This document shows, one piece after another, positions 34,075-46,660 of a stretch of 64,000 nt of DNA (the first letter of the stretch is position 1; each line of letters begins with the position of its first letter). The notes below the pieces were generated by a model, which was given only the letters and a program-made list of their open reading frames with translations, ran no database searches and was not told where the DNA came from. The stretch is from Irpex lacteus (taxonomy: Eukaryota; Basidiomycota; Agaricomycetes; Polyporales; Irpicaceae). Position numbers and translations under genes: made by a program. The stretch is from the NCBI GenBank assembly GCA_001986395.2, contig MQVO02000007.1, positions 930,001-994,000 of the forward strand, written 5' to 3'.

Positions 34075-35316
34075 CTACGAAGTCGCCTTGGGCTCTATGG
34101 GGAGAGTGTGGTGAGGAGGTGTTATCTTGATTCGCGGCTCTGAAGCTTGTTTCTCCTCTGGCTCTGGCTTGTCTGTGGTATTTGTGGTTTCTTCAAGAGG
34201 CTTTGTTGTATCGTCGTTCGACGGGGGTGCGTCATCCTCCTTCGATGGGGGTGCCGCATCTGCAGGTCTACTGTCCTCCTTGTCCGCTGCAGATTTCTCA
34301 GGCTCCTCTGGTTTCTCCTCCACTTTCTTTGCCTTCCCTAACGGCTTCGTCTCGCCCTTACTCTCACTCTTCTCTTCAGACTTCACCTCTACCTTCTTTC
34401 CCTTCCCTAGTGGCTTCGTTTCGCTCTTACCCTCTCCCTTCTCACCCTCACCCTCAGTCTTCTTCCCACTCTCCTTACCCTTACTCTCAACCCCAGACAA
34501 CCCACTAACCAACTCCCTCGCCTCCTCCCCACCCAACCCAAGCTCACTAACAAGCGCAGCCAACTCATCCACACTAACACTAACATCCCCCAGCCCAAAC
34601 TCCTCCAACACCCCGTCCGCCTTCACCGTCTCCTTCTTCTCCCTCTCCCTCACCGCCAACGGCGAGGGCGAGGGCGAGCGGCTATGCACGGCGTGTTGGG
34701 GGTGCATTTGGAGGGGGCTGTAGGCCCCCGGGACACCGATGGGCGTGGCGTGCAGGAGGGGGGCGTCGTCGGAGAAGGGGGTGTAGTCTTCGTTCAGGCG
34801 GAGGAAGGTGGAGAGTTCGTTGAATTCGACGGCTTCTTCGCTGTGGGGAGAGGGTAAGTGAGTGAATTGTGAAATCAGGATGTGTACTGACAATTGTTCG
34901 AATGTCTATCATGAGTGGATTATGTTCGGTGTGAGTGTGTATTGGTAGAGGGATGGGGTGTAGTGTAGCTACTCACACCAGGGAACTCGCCGCCTACGAG
35001 TATACCAGGGAGCTGTTGTTTATCTACGCCTCATCAATATTATAATCAATAGCTATGAACAACTACACTGGCTGACCTCGAGGAGCCTTCCTCCTCCACA
35101 ACCGCTTCGCGTCTTCATCTGAAGCGAGGTCGTACGACGTGAAGGGGATCTTCTTCACTTGGAGGATACGTAGGATGTATTCTATTCCAATCAACCGACA
35201 AAAGATCAGACGGTAGTCACTATCAGTGGTCTCGAGACGTACTTACCCTGTCGTTGTCTGAGGGTGATCTGTGACGCGATGGTGGTGAGGAAGAGCTGGA
35301 TCGGTGGGGGTGCCAT
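34075..35316 (-). CDS. SH3BGR/glutaredoxin-like protein with charged C-terminal tail
   Basis: Small 5' exons encode a thioredoxin-fold domain: MAPPPIQLFLTTIASQITLR, QEYILRILQVKKIPFTSYDL, ASDEDAKRLWRRKAP, QQLPGILVGGEFPG and EEAVEFNELSTFLRL. This is the SH3BGR family order (strand, helix, PGILVGGEF-type cis-proline loop, helix). Like other members it lacks a CxxC redox centre, so enzymatic activity is unlikely. A long tail rich in Lys/Glu/Ser with imperfect repeats (ETKPLGKGKKVEVKSEEKS, then ETKPLGKAKKVEEKPEE) follows. A scaffold or adaptor role is inferred. The tail is low-complexity and its repeat number probably varies among strains. Confidence 0.82.
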
Positions 35317-35620
35317 AGTTCAAGTAGATTCGCTGTGTCGTAGGTTCGTTACAGTACTTGTTGTCTTGGGTATGAGGTCTTTTGAAATGTGCTAGCGAAT
35401 AGGATGATCAGGTTCAGGTGAGGGCAAAGCTAAAGCAACATATACGGCTTAGAGTATCATAGGAACGCGATCGCGATCTCGCGTCCCAATCTCATGATAA
35501 ACTCAGATAAACACAGATCTACTGCACCTCTACCACCACTTCAGCTACAACTTTCTCTCCAGCCCTAACCTCCTCCTCCTCCTCCTCAACCCTCATATAC
35601 CTTACTCCAGAATCTCACAA

Positions 35621-36309
35621 ATGGCCCCCTCCGCACTAATAGTCTGCCTAGGAAACATCTGTCGGTCGCCAATGGGCGAAGCCGTCCTTCGTCACGTTGC
35701 GAAGCAGCGCGGGGTCGACCTTACTGTGGACTCTGCGGGGACAGCGGCGTATCATACTGGTGAGGAACCTGATGAGAGGTGAGTTTTATGAGATGTATAT
35801 GTCTTGCGTTGGGATGCACGCACGCTGACTTGTGTGCTTTCGTGGAGTGCAGGACGGTAGCTACATGTCGCAAGGTATGTTCCACATCTATATCCGATTC
35901 CCCTTCACATACACCTCTATTTTCTGAATTCTACTGTCACCAGCACGGCGTCCCCATAGAACATGAAGCCCGCCAAGTCACCAAACAAGACTTCCACACA
36001 TTCACCTACATCCTCGCCTCCGACGACGCCAACCTCCGCAACCTCGAACGCATACGCCCAGCAGGGTCGAAAGCTATTGTCAAGTTGTGGGGGTCGTACG
36101 TGGATGGCAAGGCTATCCCAGATCCGTATTACGGTGGACTCGTGAGTACTAGTGCTCATGTTCCTCTGCGCGAGCATGTATTGATTGTACATGGGATGCT
36201 TTGGTAGAACGGATTCGAGAAAGTGTACGACCAGTGCGTAGCGTATTCGAATGCACTCCTAGACGAGATAGAAGGTAAAAGCAATTCGGGAGGTTCTTCG
36301 AATTTGTAG
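35621..36309 (+). CDS. Low-molecular-weight protein tyrosine phosphatase
   Basis: The N-terminus SALIVCLGNICRSPMGEAVL holds the C-x5-R-S phosphate-binding loop with the catalytic cysteine at about residue 9. DSAGTAAYHTGEEPDERT and HEARQVTKQDF follow as in the family, and IPDPYYGG carries the general-acid aspartate. The protein has about 160 residues, usual for this cytosolic enzyme that removes phosphate from tyrosine and some small phosphoesters (yeast Ltp1). A 22-nt exon (GACGGTAGC...CGCAAG) is flanked by two introns and restores ERTVATCRKHGVPIEH. Confidence 0.95.
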
Positions 36310-36396
36310 ATATCGATTGCGCATGTGTGATGTATGTATTGTACAATGAAATCGTTGCATATAGTACAGACATCTGAGAGGGAGAAAGGGAGGCGT

Positions 36397-38775
36397 TTAG
36401 TGGTGTGTCGGCATGTCGACTGAGGCCTTGTTGCCGATGGCGTCCTCGGATTTCCAGAGCGTGGTGGTGGTCTGAAGAAAAAGTTGAGTTGTGGACAAAG
36501 GAGCGGCTGTGAGTGAGATCTTACCTTGTTCTGAGTATAGAAGTCGATTCCGCTGAGTACAAAGCGTGTCGGTCAGCACCAATGATGTAGATCATAGGGT
36601 TAGTGTGAACATACTTTCGGCCGTAGAACGGAATATCGCCCAAGAAGCTAGCCTAAAATTGCCAAGCATCAACAAACTACCTTCATACCCACCATGCACG
36701 AGCAACTGACCTTGTTTCCGCTCCAAGAGAACATCGGCAACGGCACAGGAATAGGAACATTGATACCAATCTGCCCAACTTCAACCTCAACCTCGAACTT
36801 GCGCGCCGTAGCACCGCTCTGCGTGAAGATCGCGGTACCGTTGCCGTACTTGTTCTCGTTAATGATGGAGATGGCGTCGTCTAGCGTGTCTGCGGGGATG
36901 ACGACCAGGACTGGACCAAAGATTTCCTCGCTATAAAGGTGAGAGTATAGTGAGTATTGTTGTCAAAATACCCCAAAGGCCGTAGACATACCGGTAAGCT
37001 CTCATGGTTGTAGTGGCTTCCACTACCGTAGGTCCAACCCAGTTACCTTCAGGATAACCAGGCACCTGGTAACCTCGGCCGTCCAACAAGATTTTACCGC
37101 CCTCTTCGTCGACAGATGCAATGAGACCTTCGATTCTGGTCTTTGCTGCTGGTGAGATGACAGGACCACTGGAGTTTATTTCAAAGTTTGAGTCAGCGAT
37201 AATGCATGACAATATGAGCGGGAACGCGCGATACGCACAGGTCGGTGCCCTGCTCAAAGCCCTGGTTGACTTTGAGCTTCTTGGCGCGTTCCACCAGTTC
37301 TGGAACCCACGACTGTGCGTTCCCGACAAGGACAGCTATGATGCTCGTCTCAGTCTGGCTGTGCAATGATTTGTTAGAATGGCGGACTTACCGACTGAAA
37401 CAGCCATGCATCGCTGACCAGCAGCTAAAGGTTAACATTGAGTGGAGTCGAATTAATGCCTATCACGGAGACCTACCACCAAAGGCTGCGCCTATGAGAG
37501 AGTTAAGAGCGTGGTTCTTGTTGGCTATAGCGATTACCGTCAGCATACATATAGACTTGGCGAGAATAAATATTACCATCTGGCATGATCACAGCATGGT
37601 TCTTCGCGCCCAGGTTTGCTTGTACGCGTTTGCCCGTAGCACGTCCCCTTCAATGACAAATTTAATAAAGACCTTCGCAGGTAGCAGTCACCAAACCCAC
37701 CTTTCGTATATATGTTTACCTGCCCTGTCACCACCGACAAAGCTAATAGCCTTGATCTTCGGGTTGTCGCAAATAGCATTGACGATAGGGACGGTACCGT
37801 GCACCACATTGAGCACGCCAGGAGGTATACCAGCCTTCTGGCATAGTTCGGCGATGATCATGGCAGCACCTGGATCTCGTTCTGAGGGCTTGAGAATGAG
37901 GGTGTTGCCCGTGGTGAGAGCTACAGGGATCGACCACAGCGGAATCATCCTGTATCAACCTGTGAGTGGGTAGTTTTGGAGTGTGAAATGTTGCTCAATC
38001 CCGGACTCACGCGGGGAAGTTGAAGGGCGCAATGCTACAGTGTATGGTGAGAAAGATGCTACCAATTGAGTGGGCTGACAAAGTACCTTGCGCAAACACC
38101 CAGAGGGAGTCTTCGTGTCGAGGTATCCATATCTTTGGTGACTTCTATGTGGTTACCCAACAGAGCCGTCGGAATACCAGTGGCAGTCTCGACAACTTGA
38201 AGACCTCTTAGCAAGTCGCCCTGCGCGTCCGCGTATGTCTTGCCCTGTTCGAGGACAATACTGCTGGCAATGGCATCTGAATTCTGGCGAAGTAGATGCT
38301 GGAGCCTAAAATATAGAGATGTGTTCAACGACTGAAGTGTGGCAAAGACGATTACAATACATACTCAAGAGCGAAACGTTGTCGCGTGAGGACGCTGGAT
38401 TTACTCCATGTCTTGAACGCTTCCGACGCAGCAGCTACGGCTTGGTCGAATTCCTCAGTCGTCGAGTCTGGTACACGCGTAAGCAGCGTTTGTGTTGCCT
38501 ATAACGCGTGTTTAAGTGAGTGATTCCGGCGCAAATCCTACACTGCTTACCGGGTCTGCGAGGTCTATCCAGTTGGACGTCTTGCTCTCGACAAACTCGC
38601 CGCCTATGAACAGCTTTGTGTTCTCTCCTGTTGCACTAGTACCTTTCCATCCTGCAGACAGCTTCTCTGCACGTTCCCTGGCAGCTGCACTCAACCCACT
38701 CAGTGGTGGCCTGGTTGCGGCTGTTGCGAGTCCTCGCGCATGGAGCGTTCGAAGGCGAGCTGGGACTCTATGCAT
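36397..38775 (-). CDS. Methylmalonate-semialdehyde dehydrogenase (acylating), mitochondrial
   Basis: About 550 residues in more than ten exons. The N-terminus [20 protein letters not shown] is Arg-rich and fits a mitochondrial presequence. Blocks match ALDH6: [114 protein letters not shown] (catalytic Cys) and [19 protein letters not shown] and the CoA-dependent family's AAGQRCMA are characteristic. The enzyme converts (methyl)malonate semialdehyde to acyl-CoA in valine, thymine and beta-alanine or propionate breakdown. It converges with the phosphatase gene, only 87 bp between stops. Confidence 0.94.
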
Positions 38776-39213
38776 CCTTACACGACGAGCAAGAAGCTAA
38801 TCTGACACGCAACAGACAAGGTGGTGGTTGTGGTTGAAGACGACGAATAATTAGTCGCTGCGAGTAAGCAGCCTGAGCGGAAAGCCATTCCGCCACCAGT
38901 CATGAGAACAGCCTGACGAGTGTGGGGGCGCAGGAGGCGTTTGATGGCCGACGCACACATGTGACCCCCGACACCTCGTCTCGGCCGATCTCACTTCACC
39001 GACAATCAGAGACGCCATGCGTTCTGATTGGGCCGTGTGTGCCGACGCCTAACATAACAACGAATATTCTTAGAATAATAATCCTCCTTCTTGCCTCAGT
39101 CCTTCTGTCAAAGTCTCTGTCCTTTCTCCTGCTCTCCCACTCACGACCTCGCACAGGTCACCACACTCTTTTATACCCCATTCTATCTGGATAGTCGTGG
39201 CATAGCGGGCTCA
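38776..39213. promoter_or_regulatory. Divergent promoter region, MMSDH and KRE6-like gene
   Basis: About 440 bp between two divergent starts. It includes an imperfect palindromic stretch around 38960-39030. No TATA box stands out and no gene is present. Confidence 0.45.
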
Positions 39214-41587
39214 ATGTCACAACATTTCCCGCCGTCTCCTTCCTCCACAAACCTCCTCTCCGACAATGCTTCCTTTATAGCTCCCAAGAGCATCCGTTCC
39301 TCTGCCAGCAATGCTTCTCTGGTGCGTGTTTGGCTATTGACCTCGGTCTCGACGTCGCTGACACGGTCATTCACAGAGGACAAACGACTCGCGTTATGCC
39401 GTTGTCAGTGAGGGCAGCGGTAGCGGCAGTCCAATCCCGTCTTCGATATCCGACAAGGTGTGTTCTACCTCCCACATACCAAACGTCTCCGTCAGACACT
39501 GCAGCACGCACATAACGGCTTTGCCTGCGCAGCGCTAGCAGGAGACGCGTTCAGCGCATAACTGACTTCACCATCACAGTTTGCTATGTCGCCGGACCCC
39601 GCAGCCTGGGGCGGGAATTTGTTGCCGCAAAACCGAGAACCTGATGATGATCTGCACACTCCTGATCCTAAAAGGGATAGAAAGCATGACCAGGGAGGAA
39701 CGATATTTACCACACGCGGAATCTCGAACCTTGGCTGCCTTGCATTCCTGTTTGCTGGTATCACCATGCTTTTGTACGTGTCTTCCCCGTTTCACGATAT
39801 GCAATGATCCTAACCAATGAGCAGCGGCGGATATCCTATTCTCTCCCATTTCTTGAAGAAAAAGCAATCCACGCTCGGTGGTTTTAACCTTGGAGGTATC
39901 AACGCAACTGGACAGGTCAGTTTGATGTTGTTCTGATCAAGCACAAGTCTGACATACGTAAAGGTTCCTGAACTGATAGGAGAGTTCGGGTTGATAGACA
40001 AGGACACTCCGCAAGAGGCTTACCATTTCAACGATTATATCAACGGCAAGCAGTGGGACCTGGTCTTCAGTGATGAGTTCAATGAGGAGGGCCGCACATT
40101 CTATCCTGGTGACGACCCGTTCTGGGAAGCAGTCGATCTGCACTACTGGCAAACCAACAACATGGAGTGGTACGACCCTGCTGCCCTGACCACGAAGAAT
40201 GGCTCGCTTCACGTTACGTTGAGCAAGAAGGAAACTCATGGGATGGACTACGAAGGGGGCATGATGTCAACATGGAACAAGTTCTGCTTCACCGGCGGTC
40301 TGCTGCAGGTCTCCGTCGTACTCCCCGGCATCAACAATGTAGTCGGACTTTGGCCTGCCGTATGGGCAATGGGTAACCTTGGTCGTGCTGGCTACGGTGC
40401 AAGTCTCGACGGCATGGTAAATATCACATTCCATCAGTATTAGTGTTTGTTCTGACGTACATTTAGTGGCCCTACACCTATGATGCCTGTGACGTTGGAA
40501 CTGTGGCGAACCAGACGGTTAACAGCCTTCCTCTCGCCGCAACTCAGGGCGGTGACCCGACACACGATGGCGTGCTGTCTTACTTGGTTGGTCAACGCCT
40601 GTCGAGGTGTACTTGCCAGGGCGAATCGCATCCTGGACCCGTTCATGCCGACGGTACATACGTTGGACGCGCTGCACCTGAAATCGATGTTTTCGAAGCT
40701 ACAGTGCGTCCTGATCATCGCAAACCCCTTCACGATATTAACTTCACTTCAGATTAGCGGTGATCCTCTTTCAGGCCAAGTTTCGCAATCTAGTCAATGG
40801 GCGGTAAGTGAAGATGTATCGGGAATGCGAACTTTGTCTCATCTATTCACAGCCGTTCAACGAGGGATACAAGTGGTTGAATACCTCCGCAAACTTGATT
40901 ATCCCCAACACAACTAGCACGTACTTGAATGAGTACGCCGGTGCTGTATATCAACAAGCTACATCGTCTCTAACGCACACTAGTAAGTCATAGAATATAC
41001 GTTTGGTGCTGTTTACGTTGCTAAATACATCACAGACCCCGACGCGTACGAGCTATCCGGCAATGTTTTCGAAATCTACGGTATGCAGTACCAACCTGGA
41101 TTTGACGATGCTGTAAGCGTAGAACCTCGCTTTCTACGAGTCGTTACTCACTTTCATGCAGTACATTGGATGGGTTGCCAACGGCCAGCTCGCATGGCGG
41201 ATCAACCAACCAGGAATGGACGCCGATCCCGCTGTTGAAATCTCAGCGCGCCCTGTACCCCAAGAACCCATGTACATCATCATCAACTTGGGCATGTCCA
41301 GAAACTTCGGCTTCGTGGACGTCGATCATCTCACATTCCCGGCCACCATGAAAGTCGACTGGGTCCGTGTTTACCAAGATCCTGATCGCAAGAACATTGG
41401 CTGCGATCCCGAGGACTTCCCGACTAAGGCATACATTGAACAGTAAGTTATCGCTCCTCGCAATGATTGACCGCAATATTTAACGCCTTCTAGGTACCCG
41501 GAAGCATACACCAATCCTAACTTGACTACATGGGTAGACGACTATCACCAGCAGATGCCGAAGAACCGTTTCCTTGGACAGTGCTAA
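39214..41587 (+). CDS. Kre6/Skn1-type beta-1,6-glucan synthesis protein (GH16 fold)
   Basis: A type II membrane protein of about 600 residues in ten or more exons. The Ser-rich cytosolic head is followed by one helix (NLGCLAFLFAGITMLFGGYP), then LSHFLKKKQSTLGGFNLGG as in Kre6 proteins. The lumenal GH16-like domain includes WDLVFSDEFNEEGRTFYPGD, FWEAVDLHYWQTNNMEWYDP, LWPAVWAMGNLGRAGYGAS, the ExDxxE active-site pattern in APEIDVFEAT and QEPMYIIINLGMSRNFGFVD. It ends MPKNRFLGQC. The family acts in the secretory pathway in beta-1,6-glucan assembly of the cell wall. An intron placed so that SNASL joins RTNDSRYAVVSEGSGSG keeps the frame. Confidence 0.93.
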
Positions 41588-42282
41588 GTTTCGGTCGATC
41601 TACTCATCTATCTGCCCGCTTTCGTACGACCGTTTAACTTCACATGGTTCTCTCTCACATCATCGGCTTTTCATTCACCTTCACCATCTGCATGGACCAT
41701 CTACCCTCGCATACCTATCAGGGAACTCTCGGCCTGGATACCTCTACATTTCTCATCAGTTAGCAGTGCGCTTGATTTTGCATGCTTTAGGATTTACTGG
41801 ACGTAGGAGTCTTACCGTCTCGCTTGCCTCTATCTCTGAATAGACGTAGTTTTAATACACATTCACCTCGGTGAACAGTGCTCGTTGTACTATATACCAG
41901 CTTCGATTTACATTTTATCATGGTTTTTCTGCACGGTCTACGTAGCTGTTACACTCAGCGGCATAGAAAAATCTAGTGCAAACGACACGTAGCAGGGACA
42001 GCTCATCACATGGGCGTCTGGTGGTCCTTGTCAACTTCTCGTCAACGTTATTATGTAACACCATTTCGGTTAACAGCTTTGAGACAGTCGTGCATTTCCA
42101 CGGGAGCATGGTAAGTATGCGACCACGCTTACTTCGTAACACCACTCTACGCTCTGCTCTACTACAGACTAAAACATAATCTCCTTGCCAGCTCCTTCAG
42201 CCGCTGGCCCACCTGCCCGCAATTAATTCAACTACCCCAACTGCTGAATTGAATACCAGCTTTTCATCTCAAATCTCTGACC
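41588..42282. other. Intergenic
   Basis: About 700 bp between two same-strand genes. It must hold the 3' UTR of the glucan synthesis gene and the promoter of the Rap1/Myb-like gene. No gene or clear TATA box is seen. Confidence 0.45.
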
Positions 42283-44154
42283 ATGCCGGGGTCAGGTCGA
42301 TCTTATACGAAGAAGCCACGACGGGAGTCAGATTTCATACCTAACGAGGAGTTCACTGCTGGGGATTTCACGATACTGCAGACACTACTAGAAAGCAGAC
42401 ACAGCCGTAATATGACGTGTGAAGATGTTCTGGACTCTCTGACAGGTGTAAGTTGAAGAAATCCGATGTTTATTGAGTTTAGCTAGCATACCACTTACTG
42501 CCGCTTTTTAAGGCCAATAATCATACCAAGGAGCAATGGACCGGCTTTCTTCTCCGGAGTATTCGTACTATTGAAATCGACCCTCCCGACGAAGAGACTA
42601 TAGGACCTCCAGTAACCCGCAGGGTGAAACGACAGCCCTCTACCCGCCCGTCCTCATCTCGTCCTCCCGTGGTGGCAACCCGCCTTCAGCAACCTGCTGA
42701 TTCATCTAGCTCAAACCGAATTGGGCGATCAATATCCTCGGATGCGGACGCGGACTCTGACATGTACACTGATCCTCCGACACCACGAAGAACTCGAAAT
42801 AGCGTGGCTATAGCTATAAATAGCGAACATTCTGACCAGGAGCAGGAAGAAACCACGTCGTTCTCTGGTATACCGGATCCGCGCTCGCGTTCGCTCACCC
42901 CACCCATACCCGTTCGTGGTAAAAACGGGACATTTAAATTCACAGACGAAGATGGCCAATACATAGTCAAACTCGGCCGACAGATGTTTTTGCAGAATCC
43001 CCAGTTCACCCGAGCAGACTTAGTACGAAAGGCTACGGCCCAGGTGCCTTCTTTCATGCCCTTTTGCTACCCTCCTTCCACTAACTTCACGAGTTGCACA
43101 TATAACAGGCGCCGCATCATACGTTCAGTTCTTGGCAGGGCTACTTGTGTAAGAATCCGCATCTCGAGGAAGACATGCGTAAAGCACTGCCAGTACGCAC
43201 TGTGCCATACGTGCCATACCAAGCTCGAGAAGACTCAGATGATAGCGCCGACGAGTCCCCCGCACCAGAGCGAGGCAGCATGGATGAAGACCCGCGAGCC
43301 GTGACGCAGGAAAGCGAGGATGTCGAACCAGACCTTCCCGTCCCGGATCAGCCTGGCGATGCGACTGAAGACGAGAAGAACCTCGGTGACGCGGGATCAA
43401 AATACAGCGGGTCTGATGAGCGGGTCCTTGCTCGTTACATCGCCACGCATCCCGAATGGCATAAGAGATCTGTTAAGCAGAATATTAGACTATTCTATGA
43501 AAAGGTAAGGAAGTTTGTGAACGTTTATCATTCTGTCTGACAGTCGTTGTATCATAGTACCAGGTGCGCTCGGAAGAAGGCTGGAGGACGTATTATAGTG
43601 CACACAAAAAATGTGAGAGGACCGTATCACAAGATCATCATGCATGCTTCTCACGCAGAGACCGTAGACATTGATAGTCTTGCTGCGAATATGAAACTAC
43701 AGAAACGAAGTCGTGATATCAAGGGGAAGGGCAAAGCGAGGCACGAATCTGTGCACTCATTTGGTCGCTCCGAGAATGGTGAAGACAGCAATGCATCTTC
43801 GTCTTTGCCCAGACCTAATTTAGAGTCAAGCTGCCAGCTCAGCGAGAGCGAGCGGAGGGACCAGAGCAATGAGATCACATCGTCGGAAACCCAAGCGATT
43901 GACGTACTAACAGGTGAACCAGCTCCATAACACTAGCGGGAGTTTGCTGACCATTGTCATTAACTATATTCTTCTAAGCAGACCAAAGCTCGCGCAAGAG
44001 AAAAGGCCCCGATTCCGGCTTTGATTCCGATGGTAGTAGCGTGGTGCAGACTGTTGCGCACACACCTACAGCACCGATTGCAAGTGGAGAGCCTGAGTCT
44101 ACCTGGACGCAGAGACTGATAGACCGGGTTCCGCGGCCATGGACCAGGTCGTGA
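42283..44154 (+). CDS. Rap1/Myb-like domain protein A
   Basis: The frame starts MPGSGRSYTKKPRRESDFIP and carries at least two Myb/SANT-like units. The clearest reads GTFKFTDEDGQYIVKLGRQM, then NPQFTRADLVRKATAQAPHH and TFSSWQGYLCKN. Another begins YSGSDERVLARYIATHPEWH. The first exon pair gives a similar AGDFTILQTLLESR...HTKEQWTGFLLRS unit. This spacing recalls the Rap1/TERF2IP Myb domain (FT.EDD..L....HSWQSW). Acidic linkers and a basic end (SSRKRKGPDSGFDS) suggest a nuclear DNA- or chromatin-binding protein. It is a paralogue of the gene at 46661. The junction between WRTYYSAHKK and the KGKGKARHES region is uncertain: the best donor would create an early stop. Confidence 0.68.
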
Positions 44155-45029
44155 AAGGGCCGTGTGTCTACAAGAGTCTTTACCAGATGGATGACCGGCG
44201 ACTCGTGCTATCTTTTGTTGCTATATGATACCGGTCAATGATGATACTGGAATTTTGAACGGGGGGATGCGTACGTGCTATCTTACGCGGTAACGAATGT
44301 CTGTACCATCATTTCCAGCCACTGCAATGATTGAACGAGCACGGACGATGTGTACCACAGTACTTACCCGAAGCGGCGAAACTTAGTTTATGGGCGTCTA
44401 AAGTACCTACAGGCTGATCACTCCTAATCCACGTCTCTCTACTACGCAAAAATACCACCCCTATGCTTCCTCAATCCTATCATCTGACACCCCTCAGCTT
44501 CCGGGTAGGTCTCGGAAACCAGATGCGTGTCAAGAATCAATTTTCCAGTACATAGAGTGTATCTGGGCCAAGATGTTCAAATTGCGGTGCAATACTCCGA
44601 GGAGACAGCGAGCAATTGACCTATAGCACAAGCCGCACATTCGGCCACTATCCAGGTCTGTCGTTCTTCTCAGTCGACTGGGCGGGTCCATCTCATCTCT
44701 ACCCTATCGACAGGTCGGAGGCCGATCTGGTTTGCTTGCGGGCCCATCAACCATTGGTCGCCCCTGCCATCGATAGCTCCGGGGAAGAATTTGTCTCGCT
44801 CCTGACTATGTTGCAGTACGCACGGAACATGTCAATCGCCCAGACCACTGTGGGGGGGACCCAGAACCGGAGACATAATGTCTAGCGGACCGATAGGGCA
44901 CGCAATTCCGGAGGACACACTCGAATCTGACTATAAAACATGGAGAATATCACCCTGAGTTACCTCCAACGACCCCACAGACCACTCGTTCTCACTCGCA
45001 ACTCCCCACCAGCCTTCCATCCGATAGAC
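44155..45029. other. Intergenic upstream of the aldo-keto reductase
   Basis: About 870 bp. One 89-codon frame (44616-44885) lacks any family resemblance and is not called. A TATAAAA box near its right end serves the next gene. Confidence 0.45.
44932..44938 (+). promoter_or_regulatory. TATA box of the aldo-keto reductase gene
   Basis: TATAAAA, about 92 bp before the chosen start codon, at normal distance for a short 5' UTR. A strong TATA fits an inducible metabolic gene. Confidence 0.6.
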
Positions 45030-46235
45030 ATGACGACCCCCTACATCACCCTTCACCCCACCGGCCAAAAACTCCCCCAGGTCGGCATGGGCACCTGGAA
45101 GCTCGACAACAACCTTTGCGAGGAGACTATCTACCAAGCTATCAAGATCGGTTACAGACACTTCGATGCTGCCTGCGACTATGGCAACGAAGCTGAGGTT
45201 GGCCTTGGCTTGAAGAAGGCCATCCAGGAAGGCATCGTCAAGCGTGAGGACTTGTTTATCACCAGCAAGGTACGCAGCTCCCCGTCCTAGTCCGTGAACT
45301 CCTTTACTCATCGTCTCGCAGCTTTGGAACACTTTCCATGCCAAGGAGCATGTGAAGCCTATCGTACAGAAGCAACTCAAGGACTTCGGTCTTGATTACT
45401 TCGACCTATACCTGATCCATTTCCGTAAGTACAAAACCTGATACTATCTTCTCTGATCATCAGCTCATGTCTTCGTGATCGCAGCTGTCTCCCTTGAGTA
45501 CGTTGACCCCTCCGTCCGTTACCCACCAGGCTGGGCATACGACGGAAAGAACGATGTTCGCACAGCCAACGTTCCTCTTTACGAGACTTGGGCAGCAATG
45601 GAGGAGCTCGTCGACGCAGGGCTCGCCAAAGCCATCGGTGTTTCCAACATGTCCGGTGGCTTGCTCATCGATCTTCTTCGCTACGCTCGCATTAGACCAT
45701 CCCTGCTTCAAGTCGGTGCGTGATGCCTCTACCCATCTATCCGCGACTCCAGCACTAATAACCGTTATTTGGCAGAGCATCATCCCTACCTCACTCAGAC
45801 GAAGTTGATCCAGCTCGCTCAAGCAGAGAACATCGCCGTGACCGCCTACTCTTCCTTTGGCCCGTTGAGCTTCCGCGAGTTGAACTGGGATTCTGCCAAC
45901 GAGGCTAAGATACTGTTCGAGCACGACGCCGTTCTCAACATCGCGAAGAACCACAAGAGATCGCCAGCTGAAGTTCTCCTCAGGTGGTCGACACAACGTG
46001 GTCTCGTTGTCATCCCCAAGGCTACGAACCCCGAGCTGATGAAGCAGAACCTGGAGCACACTCAATTCGATTTGACCGAAGAGGAGATCCGTGCTATCTC
46101 AAGTCTTAATATTAACCTTAGGTTCAACGACCCATCGGATGTGCGTATAGGCTCACTTACATCCTCATGATCAGCTCGCTAAATTCCTGTCTTTAGTATC
46201 TCTCTGACTTCAAGAAGTTGTTCGTCTTCGCCTAG
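45030..46235 (+). CDS. NAD(P)H-dependent D-xylose reductase-type aldo-keto reductase
   Basis: About 320 residues in five exons. The AKR tetrad is visible: Asp and Tyr in [15 protein letters not shown], Lys in DLFITSKLWN and His in LYLIHFP. Further marks are [71 protein letters not shown] and the end [19 protein letters not shown]. The RFNDP ending and DYGNE.EVG match fungal xylose reductases, which reduce xylose to xylitol in pentose use; related substrates such as L-arabinose or glycerol are possible. The start [13 protein letters not shown] is chosen over an in-frame ATG at 44940, which lies beside the TATA box. Confidence 0.94.
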
Positions 46236-46660
46236 AGAATTTTTACTGGGGACTTTTGGTATCCTGACTCAGGGCTCATTAACGAAGTATCACAAATGTA
46301 ATGTAGTAATTGTAGAAGATCTAAAAGCGCTATGTAGTATAAAGCATTTTTCTGGGACTACTTACTCCCCGCCCGACGTTCAATACCGACGTTTACTGCA
46401 TATGGTCGGGCAGAACTGTTCCGCCTCGATGATCGTGAGCCACGTGTCAGACTTTGCTCCCGACGCGGCCTTGCCACAAATTGTTGGCCACTTATTGTTC
46501 CTTCTACTTACTGCTGCTTGTGCCATGACCGCGCCCGGGGTATATAATCTCTGAGGGGCTATCCGCAGACGACCGTGACATGCACTATCCACAACCCTCT
46601 CACGACTCACTGCAATCACCGCTACAACCAGCTGCTCGGGACTCACCCTCTCTTACCACC
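46236..46660. other. Intergenic with promoter of Rap1/Myb-like gene B
   Basis: About 425 bp with the 3' end of the reductase transcript and a TATATAA box. An in-frame ATG at 46580 could be an alternative start of the next gene. Confidence 0.45.
46541..46547 (+). promoter_or_regulatory. TATA box of Rap1/Myb-like gene B
   Basis: TATATAA after a GC-rich run. A start site about 30 bp on would leave almost no leader for the ATG at 46580, so the later ATG at 46661 with a CACC context is preferred. Confidence 0.55.

Noticed and set aside
35565..35592. CTCCTCCTCCTCCTC microsatellite
   Set aside because: Ordinary pyrimidine-rich 5' leader of the phosphatase gene, not a notable repeat.
44616..44885. 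89-codon frame upstream of the aldo-keto reductase
   Set aside because: No recognisable family and no promoter or splice evidence.
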